Shown here one piece after another: positions 1-7,650 of a DNA stretch of 64,000 bases. This DNA is from Gallionella sp. GTDB taxonomy: Bacteria; Pseudomonadota; Gammaproteobacteria; Burkholderiales; Gallionellaceae. Positions within the stretch are counted from its first letter, which is position 1. Every line of letters begins with the position of its first letter. Made by a program: the position numbers and the translations under genes. The DNA is taken from contig JAQTMZ010000002.1 in the NCBI GenBank assembly GCA_028714075.1, forward strand, positions 248,001 through 312,000. The letters are read 5' to 3'. The notes beneath the pieces are model-generated. The model was not told the DNA's origin. It did no database searches and saw nothing but the letters and a program-made list of their open reading frames with translations.

Positions 1-6
1 CACGTT

Positions 7-38
7 TAGCCAAGAGCACTTCTAGCCAAGAGTACTTC
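7..38. repeat. Two-copy 16-bp tandem repeat
   Basis: TAGCCAAGAGCACTTC is followed directly by TAGCCAAGAGTACTTC, differing at one base. It lies just downstream of the stop codon of the minus-strand HAD-fold gene. Function unknown. Confidence 0.6.
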
Positions 39-52
39 CTCGCCTGTTTGAC

Positions 53-595
53 TCAGCCATTCCAAGAATCGCTGTAGACCGTGCCGGGTATTGGCGTCAT
101 CGCGACATGTTGCGGGAAAGCCAGTTCATACGCCGTCAGTTTAGCCCTCAGCTCCATCTCTATGCAATCATCAAGCCCCGTGGCCATATCGCACAACACT
201 AGATTACTCAGCCCGTTGGCGAATTGAGTGGCTATGTCATCCAGTGCAATCCAGGGCAATAGCGCCTGATTGGTATTGAGCAGGTAACGCTCGATTTCAT
301 GCTGCCTGCATTGAGAAATGGACATGCCGATCACCGGGGTGACGCCTACTATTCGTGCGGCGATATCGTCGGAGAACTTACTGCGTAACTGGTTCAGGTC
401 GAATCTCTCGCGCAATCCTGAACTGATCACTATCTTCCATTTTTGGAAGTCACGCATGATCGTTTCGAAACGTGTGAAATGGCAATATGCGCCGCCATCA
501 CGGGCAGTCATTGACGGTGGACACAGCACACCATCAATATCGAGAAAGATGTTCAATTTACTTATCCTTACATGCAGGGTTGCAAGTGTACCCAT
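53..595 (-). CDS. HAD-fold hydrolase-like protein (Swiss Army Knife RNA-repair HAD type)
   Basis: A 180-residue protein with an N-terminal FLDIDGVL (residues about 17-24), which is HAD motif I with two aspartates. It is followed by a short cap-less domain with ISSGLRE (motif II-like) and a WIALDD motif near residue 117 that would serve as the acidic motif III/IV. This pattern resembles the HAD domain of the Swiss Army Knife RNA repair family; the exact substrate cannot be read from sequence. A TTG at 556 preceded by AAGGATA is an equally plausible start and would remove 13 residues. It lies 109 bp downstream of the tolC-like gene on the same strand, with a dyad between them, so it may be a separate unit. 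Confidence 0.6.
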   Translation of the reverse strand: MGTLATLHVRISKLNIFLDIDGVLCPPSMTARDGGAYCHFTRFETIMRDFQKWKIVISSGLRERFDLNQLRSKFSDDIAARIVGVTPVIGMSISQCRQHEIERYLLNTNQALLPWIALDDIATQFANGLSNLVLCDMATGLDDCIEMELRAKLTAYELAFPQHVAMTPIPGTVYSDSWNG

Positions 596-612
596 TCCAC
601 CGTCACCCTTGT

Positions 613-644
613 ATATGCCGAAATATATAGATAATTCGGCATAT
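613..644. promoter_or_regulatory. 10-bp inverted repeat between tolC-like and HAD genes
   Basis: ATATGCCGAA (613-622) pairs perfectly with TTCGGCATAT (635-644) across a 12-base AT-rich spacer. No T-tract follows on either strand, so an operator for the HAD gene or a factor-assisted terminator of the efflux operon are both possible. Confidence 0.4.
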
Positions 645-704
645 TGACTTTCTCGACTTGTGGGTGGGTAAAATGGTAGGGAATTTTAATTTTGTGCCGT
701 GCAG

Positions 705-2030
705 TCAATACAACGCCTGATTGATGTTTGCCAGATCAGACTCGGACAGTGTTCCGGCGGCAGCTTTCAGGCGCAACTGGCTGATGAGGTAGTTGTATTC
801 GGCCTGATACAGGTCGCGGCGGGTCGAGTAGAGTTGCTGCTGCGCATTCAGCACATCGAGGTTGGTGCGCACGCCGACTTCTTGCCCCAGTTTGCTGGCT
901 TCCAGGACGCTCTCGCTGGAGGTAAGCGCCTGCTGCAACGCCTTGACCTGTGCGATGCCGCTGACCACGCCGAGATACGCCTGGCGGGTTTGCAGGGCGA
1001 CGCTGCGGCGGGTGTTTTCCAGCTCCTGCCTGGCGCGCTCGAGGTTGGCTTGCGCTTCGCGCCATTTGGAATTGACCGCGCCGCCCTGAAACAGGGGCAT
1101 GTTCAACTGCACGCCGACGCTCTTGTTGGTGTTGTCGCTGCCCACGCCAAAGCTGCCGCCGTTGGACTGGTTGTTGGAATAATTCGCCACCAGATCCACC
1201 GTCGGATAGTGCCCGCCGCGATTGCGCGCCACTTCTTTTTCGGCAAGCTCGGAGCCCGCCTGGGCGATGGCGAGTTGCGGGCTGTTTATCTGGGCATTGT
1301 CCACCCATTTTTCCATGTCGGCGGGTTGCGGCGCTTCCAGCTTGAATTCCTTGCCGAGGTGCCTGAGGTCTTTCGGCATCGCGTTGATCAGTTGCTGCAA
1401 GGCGCGCCGTTTTATTTCCAGATCGTTTTGCGCGGCGATTTCCTGCGCAGTGGTCAGGTCGTAACGCGCTTGCGCTTCGTGGGTATCGGTAATGGTGGCG
1501 CTGCCCACCTCGAAGTTGCGCTTGGCCTGTTCCAGTTGCTCGGAAATGGCGGTCTTCTGCGCCTCGGCGAGCTGCACGCTGTCTTGCGCGATCAGCACGT
1601 CGAAGTAGGCCTGCGCAACGCGCAGGATCAAATCTTGTTCGGCCACCCTGAATTGCGCCTCGGTTTGCGCGACCTGCAATTCGGCCTCGGTATAGGCCAG
1701 CCAGTTTTGCTGGCGGTACAAGGGTTGCGTCAGGTTCACGCCGTAGCCGTGGTTGTTATAGCGGGTATTGCCGGCAGGAAATGGAAACGCCCCCTTGTAC
1801 TGGATGGTCTGATCGTTAAACGTGCTGTTCGCGTTGAGGCTGATGCTGGGCATCAGCAGCGAGCGGCCTTGCGGCAGCTTTTCCTGGCCGGCCTGCTGCG
1901 TGGCGCGCGCGGCGGCAAACACCGGATCGTTTGCCTGGGCGGCGCGGAAAGTTTCCAGCAGATCGGCGGCGTTTGCCTGATGGAGCATGGCTGCCGCCAT
2001 GATAATGCCAAGAAGTGCCCTGTTTCTCAT
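705..2030 (-). CDS. TolC family outer-membrane efflux protein
   Basis: A 441-residue protein with a signal peptide (about residues 1-21, ending HQANA) and two outer-membrane efflux repeats rich in long helices, such as the QLAEAQKTAISEQLEQAKR and QANLERARQELENTRR heptad regions. This is the normal TolC-family length and layout. It would form the trimeric outer-membrane duct and periplasmic tunnel for the adaptor, permease and ATPase encoded upstream on the same strand. It ends the efflux operon; 37 bp separate it from the cytochrome gene. The family is clear, but the exported substrate is unknown. Confidence 0.9.
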   Translation of the reverse strand: MRNRALLGIIMAAAMLHQANAADLLETFRAAQANDPVFAAARATQQAGQEKLPQGRSLLMPSISLNANSTFNDQTIQYKGAFPFPAGNTRYNNHGYGVNLTQPLYRQQNWLAYTEAELQVAQTEAQFRVAEQDLILRVAQAYFDVLIAQDSVQLAEAQKTAISEQLEQAKRNFEVGSATITDTHEAQARYDLTTAQEIAAQNDLEIKRRALQQLINAMPKDLRHLGKEFKLEAPQPADMEKWVDNAQINSPQLAIAQAGSELAEKEVARNRGGHYPTVDLVANYSNNQSNGGSFGVGSDNTNKSVGVQLNMPLFQGGAVNSKWREAQANLERARQELENTRRSVALQTRQAYLGVVSGIAQVKALQQALTSSESVLEASKLGQEVGVRTNLDVLNAQQQLYSTRRDLYQAEYNYLISQLRLKAAAGTLSESDLANINQALY

Positions 2031-2067
2031 GTCAGATGCCTGCCATCAAGATTCAATCCCGATTTCA

Positions 2068-2496
2068 TCAATTGGCCGGCTTGCCGTAGAAATGCTCCAC
2101 GAATGGCGCACGGAAAGTCTGGTGGCAACTCTGGCAAGCCGATTGCAGCTTATGGAACGAATCGATGACCTTCTGGCCGTTTTTCTCCTGTGCGGCCCTG
2201 GCCATCTCTTCGGCAGCATCATGCGTATTGCCGTCGAATGCCTTGAATCTCGGCATATCGGAGCCCATGAAGGCCATGATGCGCATTTTCTCGGTCAACG
2301 GCGGTTGCGGGTGGTTCGCGATCAGCGGCGCCGTCCTCGCCACCGTCTCCCAGTCTTCGCGGGAAATGCCATCGGTGACGGTCTGCATGTGCCGGCCGAG
2401 GTCTTTCATGATTTTCTGCAACTCGAGAGGCTCTGCCGCTTGCGCGCCGGAGGTTGCGAGCGTGAGGCCCAGAATTACCGCAGATGGTTTGTTCAT
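2068..2496 (-). CDS. Cytochrome c'-like monohaem c-type cytochrome
   Basis: A 142-residue protein. The ATG at 2496 is chosen because AAAGGAAA precedes it and a clean signal peptide follows, with cleavage near AQA-AEP at residue 21. A single haem-binding CQSCH lies near the C-terminus (residues 121-125), after a helical domain. That order, with the haem site in the last helix of a four-helix bundle, is the cytochrome c' arrangement. It sits between a TetR regulator and TolC within the efflux operon, 22 bp after the regulator, which is unusual for an efflux cassette. Periplasmic; proposed roles are NO or redox handling or electron transfer, by inference only. Confidence 0.75.
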   Translation of the reverse strand: MNKPSAVILGLTLATSGAQAAEPLELQKIMKDLGRHMQTVTDGISREDWETVARTAPLIANHPQPPLTEKMRIMAFMGSDMPRFKAFDGNTHDAAEEMARAAQEKNGQKVIDSFHKLQSACQSCHQTFRAPFVEHFYGKPAN

Positions 2497-2518
2497 GGTG
2501 GTTTCCTTTGGTTGAAAG

Positions 2519-3142
2519 TCAAATTGCATCGTGGCGTTTCCTGACGCCATGCAGATAGATCGGGAATGTTTTGACGGCGTCCTGTTGCAGCGAACGCTTC
2601 CCGCCAAAAATCGATGCCTGCATGACCAGCCCCTGAATCATGCCGATATACAGCACGGCAGCGCTCTTGCTATCGAGATCGTCCGGCACCAGGGACTGCG
2701 ATTTTGCGGCTTCCAGCAGCCCGGCGATCTTGGCCTCGTAGCCGGAAATGATCTCCTGGATGAGGTGCCGCAATTTGCTGCTCTTCTTGTGCAGCAACTC
2801 GGAGAACAGCAAGCGCGGAATGGCCGGGTGCTTGCTGATGAACGTGATATGCGCGAAGAACATACGCTCGATGGCATCCAGCGGGTCGGTGGCATCGGCA
2901 GCAGCCTTGTCCAATACTTTCATCAGGCGATCGCGTATCCACTGCATGACGGCGACCCAGATGTCATCCTTGGTCGCGAAATGCCGGAAGATCGCGCCCT
3001 GGGTGAGCTGCATCGCATCGGCCATATCCTGCGTGGTAACGCTGTCCACTCCCTTGTCGGCGGCCAGTTCGACCGCCACGCGAATGATCTCGCCTTGTCT
3101 CTCTTCGGTGCTCAAGCGCCGCTTTATCGTTTCCTGATTCAA
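2519..3142 (-). CDS. TetR/AcrR family transcriptional regulator
   Basis: A 207-residue protein with an N-terminal helix-turn-helix (residues about 15-62; TTQDMADAMQLTQGAIFRHFATKDDIW is the typical TetR recognition region, with its Phe-Arg-His-Phe core) and a helical ligand-binding C-terminal domain. The start is a TTG with AAGGAGAG spaced correctly in front. It is encoded inside the efflux operon, 24 bp after the ATPase gene, so it probably autoregulates the operon. The palindrome at 6256-6279 is the best operator candidate. The ligand is unknown. Confidence 0.88.
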   Translation of the reverse strand: MNQETIKRRLSTEERQGEIIRVAVELAADKGVDSVTTQDMADAMQLTQGAIFRHFATKDDIWVAVMQWIRDRLMKVLDKAAADATDPLDAIERMFFAHITFISKHPAIPRLLFSELLHKKSSKLRHLIQEIISGYEAKIAGLLEAAKSQSLVPDDLDSKSAAVLYIGMIQGLVMQASIFGGKRSLQQDAVKTFPIYLHGVRKRHDAI

Positions 3143-3166
3143 GATGGCTCTCCTTAAAAAATTCTT

Positions 3167-3874
3167 TCAAACATGCCGGCCTTCGCCGGCCTCCTCATAG
3201 GTGCGTCCGTCGCGGATATGATAGATGCGCTTGAACGTGGGGATGATTTTTTCGTCATGGGTGACGACGATAATGGCGGTCTGGTACTGCTCCGCCATCC
3301 GGTTGAGGATGCGCACCACGTTCAGCGCCCGTTCGCTATCCAGCGGCGCGGTGGGCTCATCGGCGAGGATGACCGGCGGATGGTTGGCCAACGCGCGCGC
3401 GATGGAAACGCGCTGCTGCTCGCCGCCGGACAGTTGAGAAACACTGGCTTTGGCCCGGTGCCCGACATCCAGCGCATCGAGCAACTCCTGTGCACGGTTG
3501 CGCGCAGCGGCATTCGAAGCACCGGCCAGCATCGGCAGCAGTGCAACGTTGTCGGTGACATCCAGGAACGGGATCAGGTACGGCGCCTGGAACACGAAGC
3601 CGATGCGATCCCGCCTGAGCGTGCGCAGATCCTCGATCTGCCATTGCCCGTCAAAGATCGTTTGCCCGCCGAGCGTCATTTGCCCCGCGGTGGGTTCGAT
3701 CACCGCACCCAGGCATTTTAGCAGCGTGCTCTTGCCAGAGCCGCTCGGGCCGACCAGGCCCACCACTTCACCCGGCCAGATGGTCATGTCCACGCCCTTG
3801 AGCGCATCCACGGCCGTTTCGCCCTCGCCGTAGCGCTTTTTCAGGTTCTCGATATGAATCGCGGGTTCACGCAT
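3167..3874 (-). CDS. ABC transporter ATP-binding protein (LolD/MacB/DevA type)
   Basis: A 235-residue ATPase. Walker A GPSGSGKST is at residues 42-50, the Q-loop is in GFVFQAP, the ABC signature LSGGEQQR is at 148-155, and Walker B VILADEP with its glutamate is at 168-174. The size and the PYLIPFLDVTDNV segment after the Q-loop match ATPases that drive FtsX-fold (MacB/LolCDE/DevC) permeases. Three bp separate it from the upstream permease stop, so the two are co-translated. Cytoplasmic side of the inner membrane. Confidence 0.92.
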   Translation of the reverse strand: MREPAIHIENLKKRYGEGETAVDALKGVDMTIWPGEVVGLVGPSGSGKSTLLKCLGAVIEPTAGQMTLGGQTIFDGQWQIEDLRTLRRDRIGFVFQAPYLIPFLDVTDNVALLPMLAGASNAAARNRAQELLDALDVGHRAKASVSQLSGGEQQRVSIARALANHPPVILADEPTAPLDSERALNVVRILNRMAEQYQTAIIVVTHDEKIIPTFKRIYHIRDGRTYEEAGEGRHV

Positions 3875-3877
3875 GGC

Positions 3878-5071
3878 TCAACCTCCGATCGCCGTCGCCG
3901 GATCGATGCGCAGCGCGGCGCGAATGGCAAAGGTGCTGGCGATGGCGCACATCAGCATGACCAGGATGAATCCCCTGGCGGCATCTCCCGGCAACAGCAG
4001 CACATATTTCGGAAACAAGGGGCCCCACAGGGTCGCCGACAGTTTGCCGACCATGAAACCGATCAAGCCCAGGCCCAGCGCCTGCTGCAGGATCATGCCG
4101 CTGATCGTGCGGTTGGTCGCACCGATCAATTTGAGCACGGCGATCTCGCGTACCTTGTTCAATGTCATGGTGTAGATGATGAAGGCGACGATGGCCGCGC
4201 TGACAATGGCCAGAATCACCAGGAACATGAAAATCTGCTTGGAGGAGGTGGCAATCAGGCGCGCCACCAGAATCTCGTCCATCTGGCTCCTGGTGTAGGC
4301 TTGCAGGTGTTTCCAGCGCCTGATCCGTTCGGCCACCTGCAGATCATCTGCCGACGGGGCGACGCGCACCAGCACCGCATTCACGAAGCGGCTGGATGTC
4401 TGGCTGGCCTGTATAGCGTCCAGCAAACCGGGCACGCCGGGGCGGTTGAAGGCGGGGTTGGCTGCCGTACGGGCGCGCTCGTTGTGCAGGGCATCGTTAT
4501 CCTTGAGGAACTGCACTTCCTGTGCATCCTTGAGCGGGATGAACACCATCGGATCGCCGCTCGACGAAACCATGCGGCGCGTCAGGCCGACAACGGTATA
4601 TTCATGGCGCCGGATGCTGATCTTATCGCCCAGGGAAAGGCCGGTTTTCACGTCGGCCAGCGCTTCATAATGTGAGCGGGCGATGGGGCGCCCGACAACG
4701 AGATAAGCCGGCTCCCCGGGCTTGCCGGGATCATAGCCCACCAGCATCACGCGCACATCCTTGCCATTCTGCTGTATCTGCATGGTCAGGTAGGTCACAT
4801 TCCCGGCTTCCAGAATCCCCGGCAAGCCGCGCAAATCCCTTACCACGTCATCGCGCACACTGGACGGCTCGGCATAAGGCCCCAGGGTGTCCTGCTGTAC
4901 CACCCAGAGATCGGCGCCGGCATTCTCGATCAGCACCTGCGCATCATCCACCATGCCGCGATAAACCCCGGCCATAGTCAGCGTCACCCCGATCAGCAAG
5001 CCCAGTCCCAGGCCGGTAAAGATGAACTTTCCCCAGCCATGCAGAATATCGCGACCCGCCAGATTGATCAC
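3878..5071 (-). CDS. ABC transporter permease, FtsX/DevC-like
   Basis: A 397-residue membrane protein. One N-terminal transmembrane segment (about 17-35) is followed by a large periplasmic domain, then three membrane segments in the last 130 residues (IFMFLVILAIVSAAIVAF and following). This is the four-helix FtsX/MacB/DevC topology. The start is GTG, overlapping the adaptor stop by 4 bp (GTGA). It is the mechanotransmission permease of a tripartite pump with the neighbouring ATPase, adaptor and TolC-type protein. Confidence 0.88.
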   Translation of the reverse strand: MINLAGRDILHGWGKFIFTGLGLGLLIGVTLTMAGVYRGMVDDAQVLIENAGADLWVVQQDTLGPYAEPSSVRDDVVRDLRGLPGILEAGNVTYLTMQIQQNGKDVRVMLVGYDPGKPGEPAYLVVGRPIARSHYEALADVKTGLSLGDKISIRRHEYTVVGLTRRMVSSSGDPMVFIPLKDAQEVQFLKDNDALHNERARTAANPAFNRPGVPGLLDAIQASQTSSRFVNAVLVRVAPSADDLQVAERIRRWKHLQAYTRSQMDEILVARLIATSSKQIFMFLVILAIVSAAIVAFIIYTMTLNKVREIAVLKLIGATNRTISGMILQQALGLGLIGFMVGKLSATLWGPLFPKYVLLLPGDAARGFILVMLMCAIASTFAIRAALRIDPATAIGG

Positions 5072-6243
5072 GGCTTACCCCGAACGAGTTCCGCCACGGC
5101 CTTGACTTTCATCCCGACATGCAGGGGTTGCTGACTGTAAACAACAATCTCGTCGTCATCGCCAAGGCCATCCAGGACTTGCGTGCGCCCATCCAATGTC
5201 ATCACCCCCATCCTGGCCGGCTTGAACCGCACCTGACCATCCTGCAACAACCAGACCCCATCGCGTTGATCGACACGCTTGACTGCCGCACTCGGGACAG
5301 AACGAACCTTGTCCATCCCCGGCAGTTTGATGGTGATCTCGGCGGTCTCGCCGATGCTGCCAACAGGCTGTTCAGAGCGGAAAGCGACATTTACTGTGCG
5401 CTCTTCCGTCACCGCATCGCTGATCATATCCACGCGCTCGACCTTGCCGGTGACCGGCAATTGGGGCTGCGAACGCAGCACGATCTCCGCTTCCTGCCCG
5501 ACGTGCACTTGGCCGGCCTGTTTCTGATCCACGCGCGTCCTCACCCACAGGCTGGCCGGGTCGATAACCTGCAGCACGGCTTGTCCGGCAACAATCGTCA
5601 CGCCCGGCTCGAACAGCCGCGCCACAACCACGCCGTCGACCGGACTGACCAGCCGCGTCTGTTCGCGCAATTTGCCGATTCCTGCCGCATCCGCCTGCGC
5701 TCTGGCGCTGTCCTGACGGGCGGCGGCCAATGCCGCGCCGGCAGCATCTGCGGCGGCCAATGCCGCATTATTTTCATGCCGCTTTGCCTCGAACATCTCC
5801 TGACTGACGAAGCCGCGCCCGCGCAATTCTGCGTAACGTGTGAGAGTCGACGACGACAGCTTCGCGCGGCTGTCGGCCTCGGCCAACTGCGCTTCTGCCA
5901 TCCGGATCGCGTGGGCAGCCCGTTCTGCCGCGCGTCTGGCACCGTCCAGTTTCTCATCCAGATCGACCGGGTCCATCTCGGCAAGCACTTGTCCGGCAAC
6001 GACACGCTCACCCTGGTCGACCAGTACCGTTTTCACGCGGCTCGTCATGGTCGGCGCAAGGTTATAGCTGTATCTGGCTTCCAGTGTTCCAATGCCGAAA
6101 ACCGCGCTTGAGAGATTCCCCGTTCTGACCTTTTCTGTCGTTACCTTGACTGGCGCCAGCGGCCCCTGAGTCATGACGACCCACGCAAAAAACACCGCCA
6201 CCCCGATTCCCAGCGCCACCAACCCGATTTTCTGTCTGGACAT
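5068..6243 (-). CDS. HlyD/DevB-type periplasmic adaptor (membrane fusion protein)
   Basis: A 391-residue protein with one N-terminal transmembrane anchor (KIGLVALGIGVAVFFAWVV). It has a split lipoyl domain (GERVVAGQVLAEMDPVDL and SPVDGVVVARLFEPGVTI) separated by an alpha-helical hairpin of roughly 90 residues, then a beta-barrel region. The ATG at 6243 is preferred over an upstream ATG because it places the membrane anchor at the N-terminus. It is first in the operon and would bridge the inner-membrane permease to the TolC-type channel. Confidence 0.88.
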   Translation of the reverse strand: MSRQKIGLVALGIGVAVFFAWVVMTQGPLAPVKVTTEKVRTGNLSSAVFGIGTLEARYSYNLAPTMTSRVKTVLVDQGERVVAGQVLAEMDPVDLDEKLDGARRAAERAAHAIRMAEAQLAEADSRAKLSSSTLTRYAELRGRGFVSQEMFEAKRHENNAALAAADAAGAALAAARQDSARAQADAAGIGKLREQTRLVSPVDGVVVARLFEPGVTIVAGQAVLQVIDPASLWVRTRVDQKQAGQVHVGQEAEIVLRSQPQLPVTGKVERVDMISDAVTEERTVNVAFRSEQPVGSIGETAEITIKLPGMDKVRSVPSAAVKRVDQRDGVWLLQDGQVRFKPARMGVMTLDGRTQVLDGLGDDDEIVVYSQQPLHVGMKVKAVAELVRGKP

Positions 6244-6255
6244 AAAGCACCCAAC

Positions 6256-6279
6256 AAGATAGTAATTGATTGCTATCTT
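6256..6279. promoter_or_regulatory. 24-bp near-palindrome, candidate TetR operator
   Basis: AAGATAG (6256-6262) and CTATCTT (6273-6279) are perfect inverted arms; three further inner base pairs also match, giving 20 of 24 bases paired. It lies 12 bp upstream of the adaptor start, in the leader of the efflux operon that encodes a TetR protein. Size and symmetry fit a TetR-family operator; binding is inferred. Confidence 0.5.
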
Positions 6280-6369
6280 AACTGGGGCTGTGAGAGATTG
6301 CAACTTGATTTCAAGTTATTCCGGGCAAGCGGTTTTTTGGCGCGGTTCCCTGCTAGGGAGCTGTCTGCA

Positions 6370-6392
6370 AAGCGCATGCCCGGCATGCGCTT
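6370..6392. repeat. 23-bp perfect palindrome with 11-bp arms
   Basis: AAGCGCATGCC and GGCATGCGCTT flank a single central C. It lies in the roughly 290-bp gap between the divergent adaptor gene and the integrase remnant. No T-tract follows. It could be a hairpin terminator, an operator or an integrase-related site; nothing decides between these. The rest of 6280-6530 shows no gene. Confidence 0.5.
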
Positions 6393-6530
6393 CTGGCTGG
6401 AACCCACCGCTCGGCAATATCGGCTATTGGCACGAAGCACTCATGGCGTAAGGATATTCCAAAGCGGGCGCCGACAGTCGCAAATCCAAACCGCAGAATC
6501 AGATTCCGTTCAATCAACAAGGAGTCTGAA

Positions 6531-6740
6531 ATGGAAATCTCTCAATCCCGCGAACCTTGGAATAAAGGCAAACTGATCGGGCAGAAGTCTCCTCTGAAAC
6601 TGAAGGACATCTGGGCCATTCGTATTCATTTGCAACTCGGCAAACGTATCCGTGACTTAGCAATGTTTAACTTGGCCATCGACAGCAAACTGCGAGGTTG
6701 TGATCTAGTCAACCTACGGGTTCGGGACGTTGCTCACGGC
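6531..6740 (+). pseudogene. Tyrosine integrase, N-terminal remnant
   Basis: The first 70 residues ([41 protein letters not shown]) match the start of a widespread short tyrosine-recombinase family, with a good AAGGAG before the ATG. Family similarity stops at about base 6740, after Val-Arg-Asp-Val-Ala-His-Gly. From there the frame runs into the opposite-strand transposase and ends at 6866 without any catalytic R-H-R-Y region. It is therefore a broken gene whose 3' part has been replaced. Confidence 0.65.
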
Positions 6741-7526
6741 AACTCCAGCAGCCATAGCAGGTGTTGTATGCAGCGATTTATGAATCCGCACGAAGTTGTA
6801 ATGCATAAAGTGCAGCGCAACCATGTGTTCAAGGTTCTCAACCTTCTTGCTGAATCCGTTTGTTAGCCGTGTGAACCTGCGCATGGACATACGCATCGTT
6901 AAATTCTGGCGCTCTACATGGCTTGTGGAAACGTGCCTCATATCTGGATCGCCCATCTTGACGCGCTTTTCTGAACCGGAGAATTCAGAAGGGCTGTAAC
7001 GGCGACTATCGTTTGTTGATTGCCCTTCGCTACCGTACATTTTCACCAGTTGGGCGAAATCTATATCACACCCAAAAGCACCTTCTACAGCATCAACGTA
7101 AGCCTTTAAGCCATCCGTTGTCAGTTGCACACGTCCAGCCAAGCGCGAGGCCAGATCGTTGATAAACGCTTCCGCATATTCGGCTGTGCGCTTTCCTACC
7201 ATGAAGGACGGAACCAGCTTGGTAACTGGATCAATAGCTGTCCAAGTCCAGACGTCACCAAAGCCAAGGATGTCCTCATGCTCTGGCGCAACATTCTTTT
7301 GCTTGCAGTAGCAGAATGCCCATATTTCATCGCACTGGATGCGCTTGCATGTCAGATTGCGCATAGCCTTGTCCTGATACTCGCTACAGGCAGCGCCAAC
7401 GTCTATAAGCAACTTGGTAACGGTGTTGATCGAGCAATCGGCAATGCGAGAAGTGGCGCGCATGGAGTTACCTTCAACCAGCAGGTTAATAATCTGTGTG
7501 CGCTTTTCAATTGACAGGACGTTCAT
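6714..7526 (-). CDS. IS1-family DDE transposase, C-terminally truncated
   Basis: A 270-residue protein. It has an N-terminal helix-turn-helix-like region ([20 protein letters not shown]), an [10 protein letters not shown] motif carrying the first catalytic acid, LTTDGLKAY carrying the second, and [21 protein letters not shown] carrying the last Glu. This matches the long IS1-family transposases. Family similarity ends at TPAMAAGV (base about 6741); the final eight codons are read-through into integrase DNA. The family usually continues for 10-25 more residues, so the 3' end is lost. The true insertion-sequence part is therefore about 6741-7526 and its terminal inverted repeats were not identified. 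Confidence 0.75.
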   Translation of the reverse strand: MNVLSIEKRTQIINLLVEGNSMRATSRIADCSINTVTKLLIDVGAACSEYQDKAMRNLTCKRIQCDEIWAFCYCKQKNVAPEHEDILGFGDVWTWTAIDPVTKLVPSFMVGKRTAEYAEAFINDLASRLAGRVQLTTDGLKAYVDAVEGAFGCDIDFAQLVKMYGSEGQSTNDSRRYSPSEFSGSEKRVKMGDPDMRHVSTSHVERQNLTMRMSMRRFTRLTNGFSKKVENLEHMVALHFMHYNFVRIHKSLHTTPAMAAGVAVSNVPNP

Positions 7527-7579
7527 GGCAACCCCTTAAGTATAGTTTAGATTGAAATCATGCATGCTTTTCGCGTATT

Positions 7580-7604
7580 GCAAGCACGCGCTTGCTTTTT
7601 ATTT
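7580..7604 (+). terminator. Rho-independent terminator or leader attenuator
   Basis: GCAAGC, loop ACGC, GCTTGC, then TTTTTATTT on the plus strand. It sits 46 bp upstream of the P63C gene start, so it either insulates that gene from read-through or acts in its leader. Confidence 0.55.
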
Positions 7605-7650
7605 AATTGCATGTAGAATTATTACGCCATCATTAAAAAAGGAGTTTCAA

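Noticed and set aside
699..2168. Long plus-strand open frame across the tolC-like gene
   Set aside because: Its protein is composition-biased and shadows a clear TolC-family gene on the minus strand.
6475..6485. CAGTCGCAAAT near the integrase remnant as the missing left end of the comM element
   Set aside because: It is a single copy, in the same rather than the inverted orientation, without a TGT/ACA terminus or further repeats.
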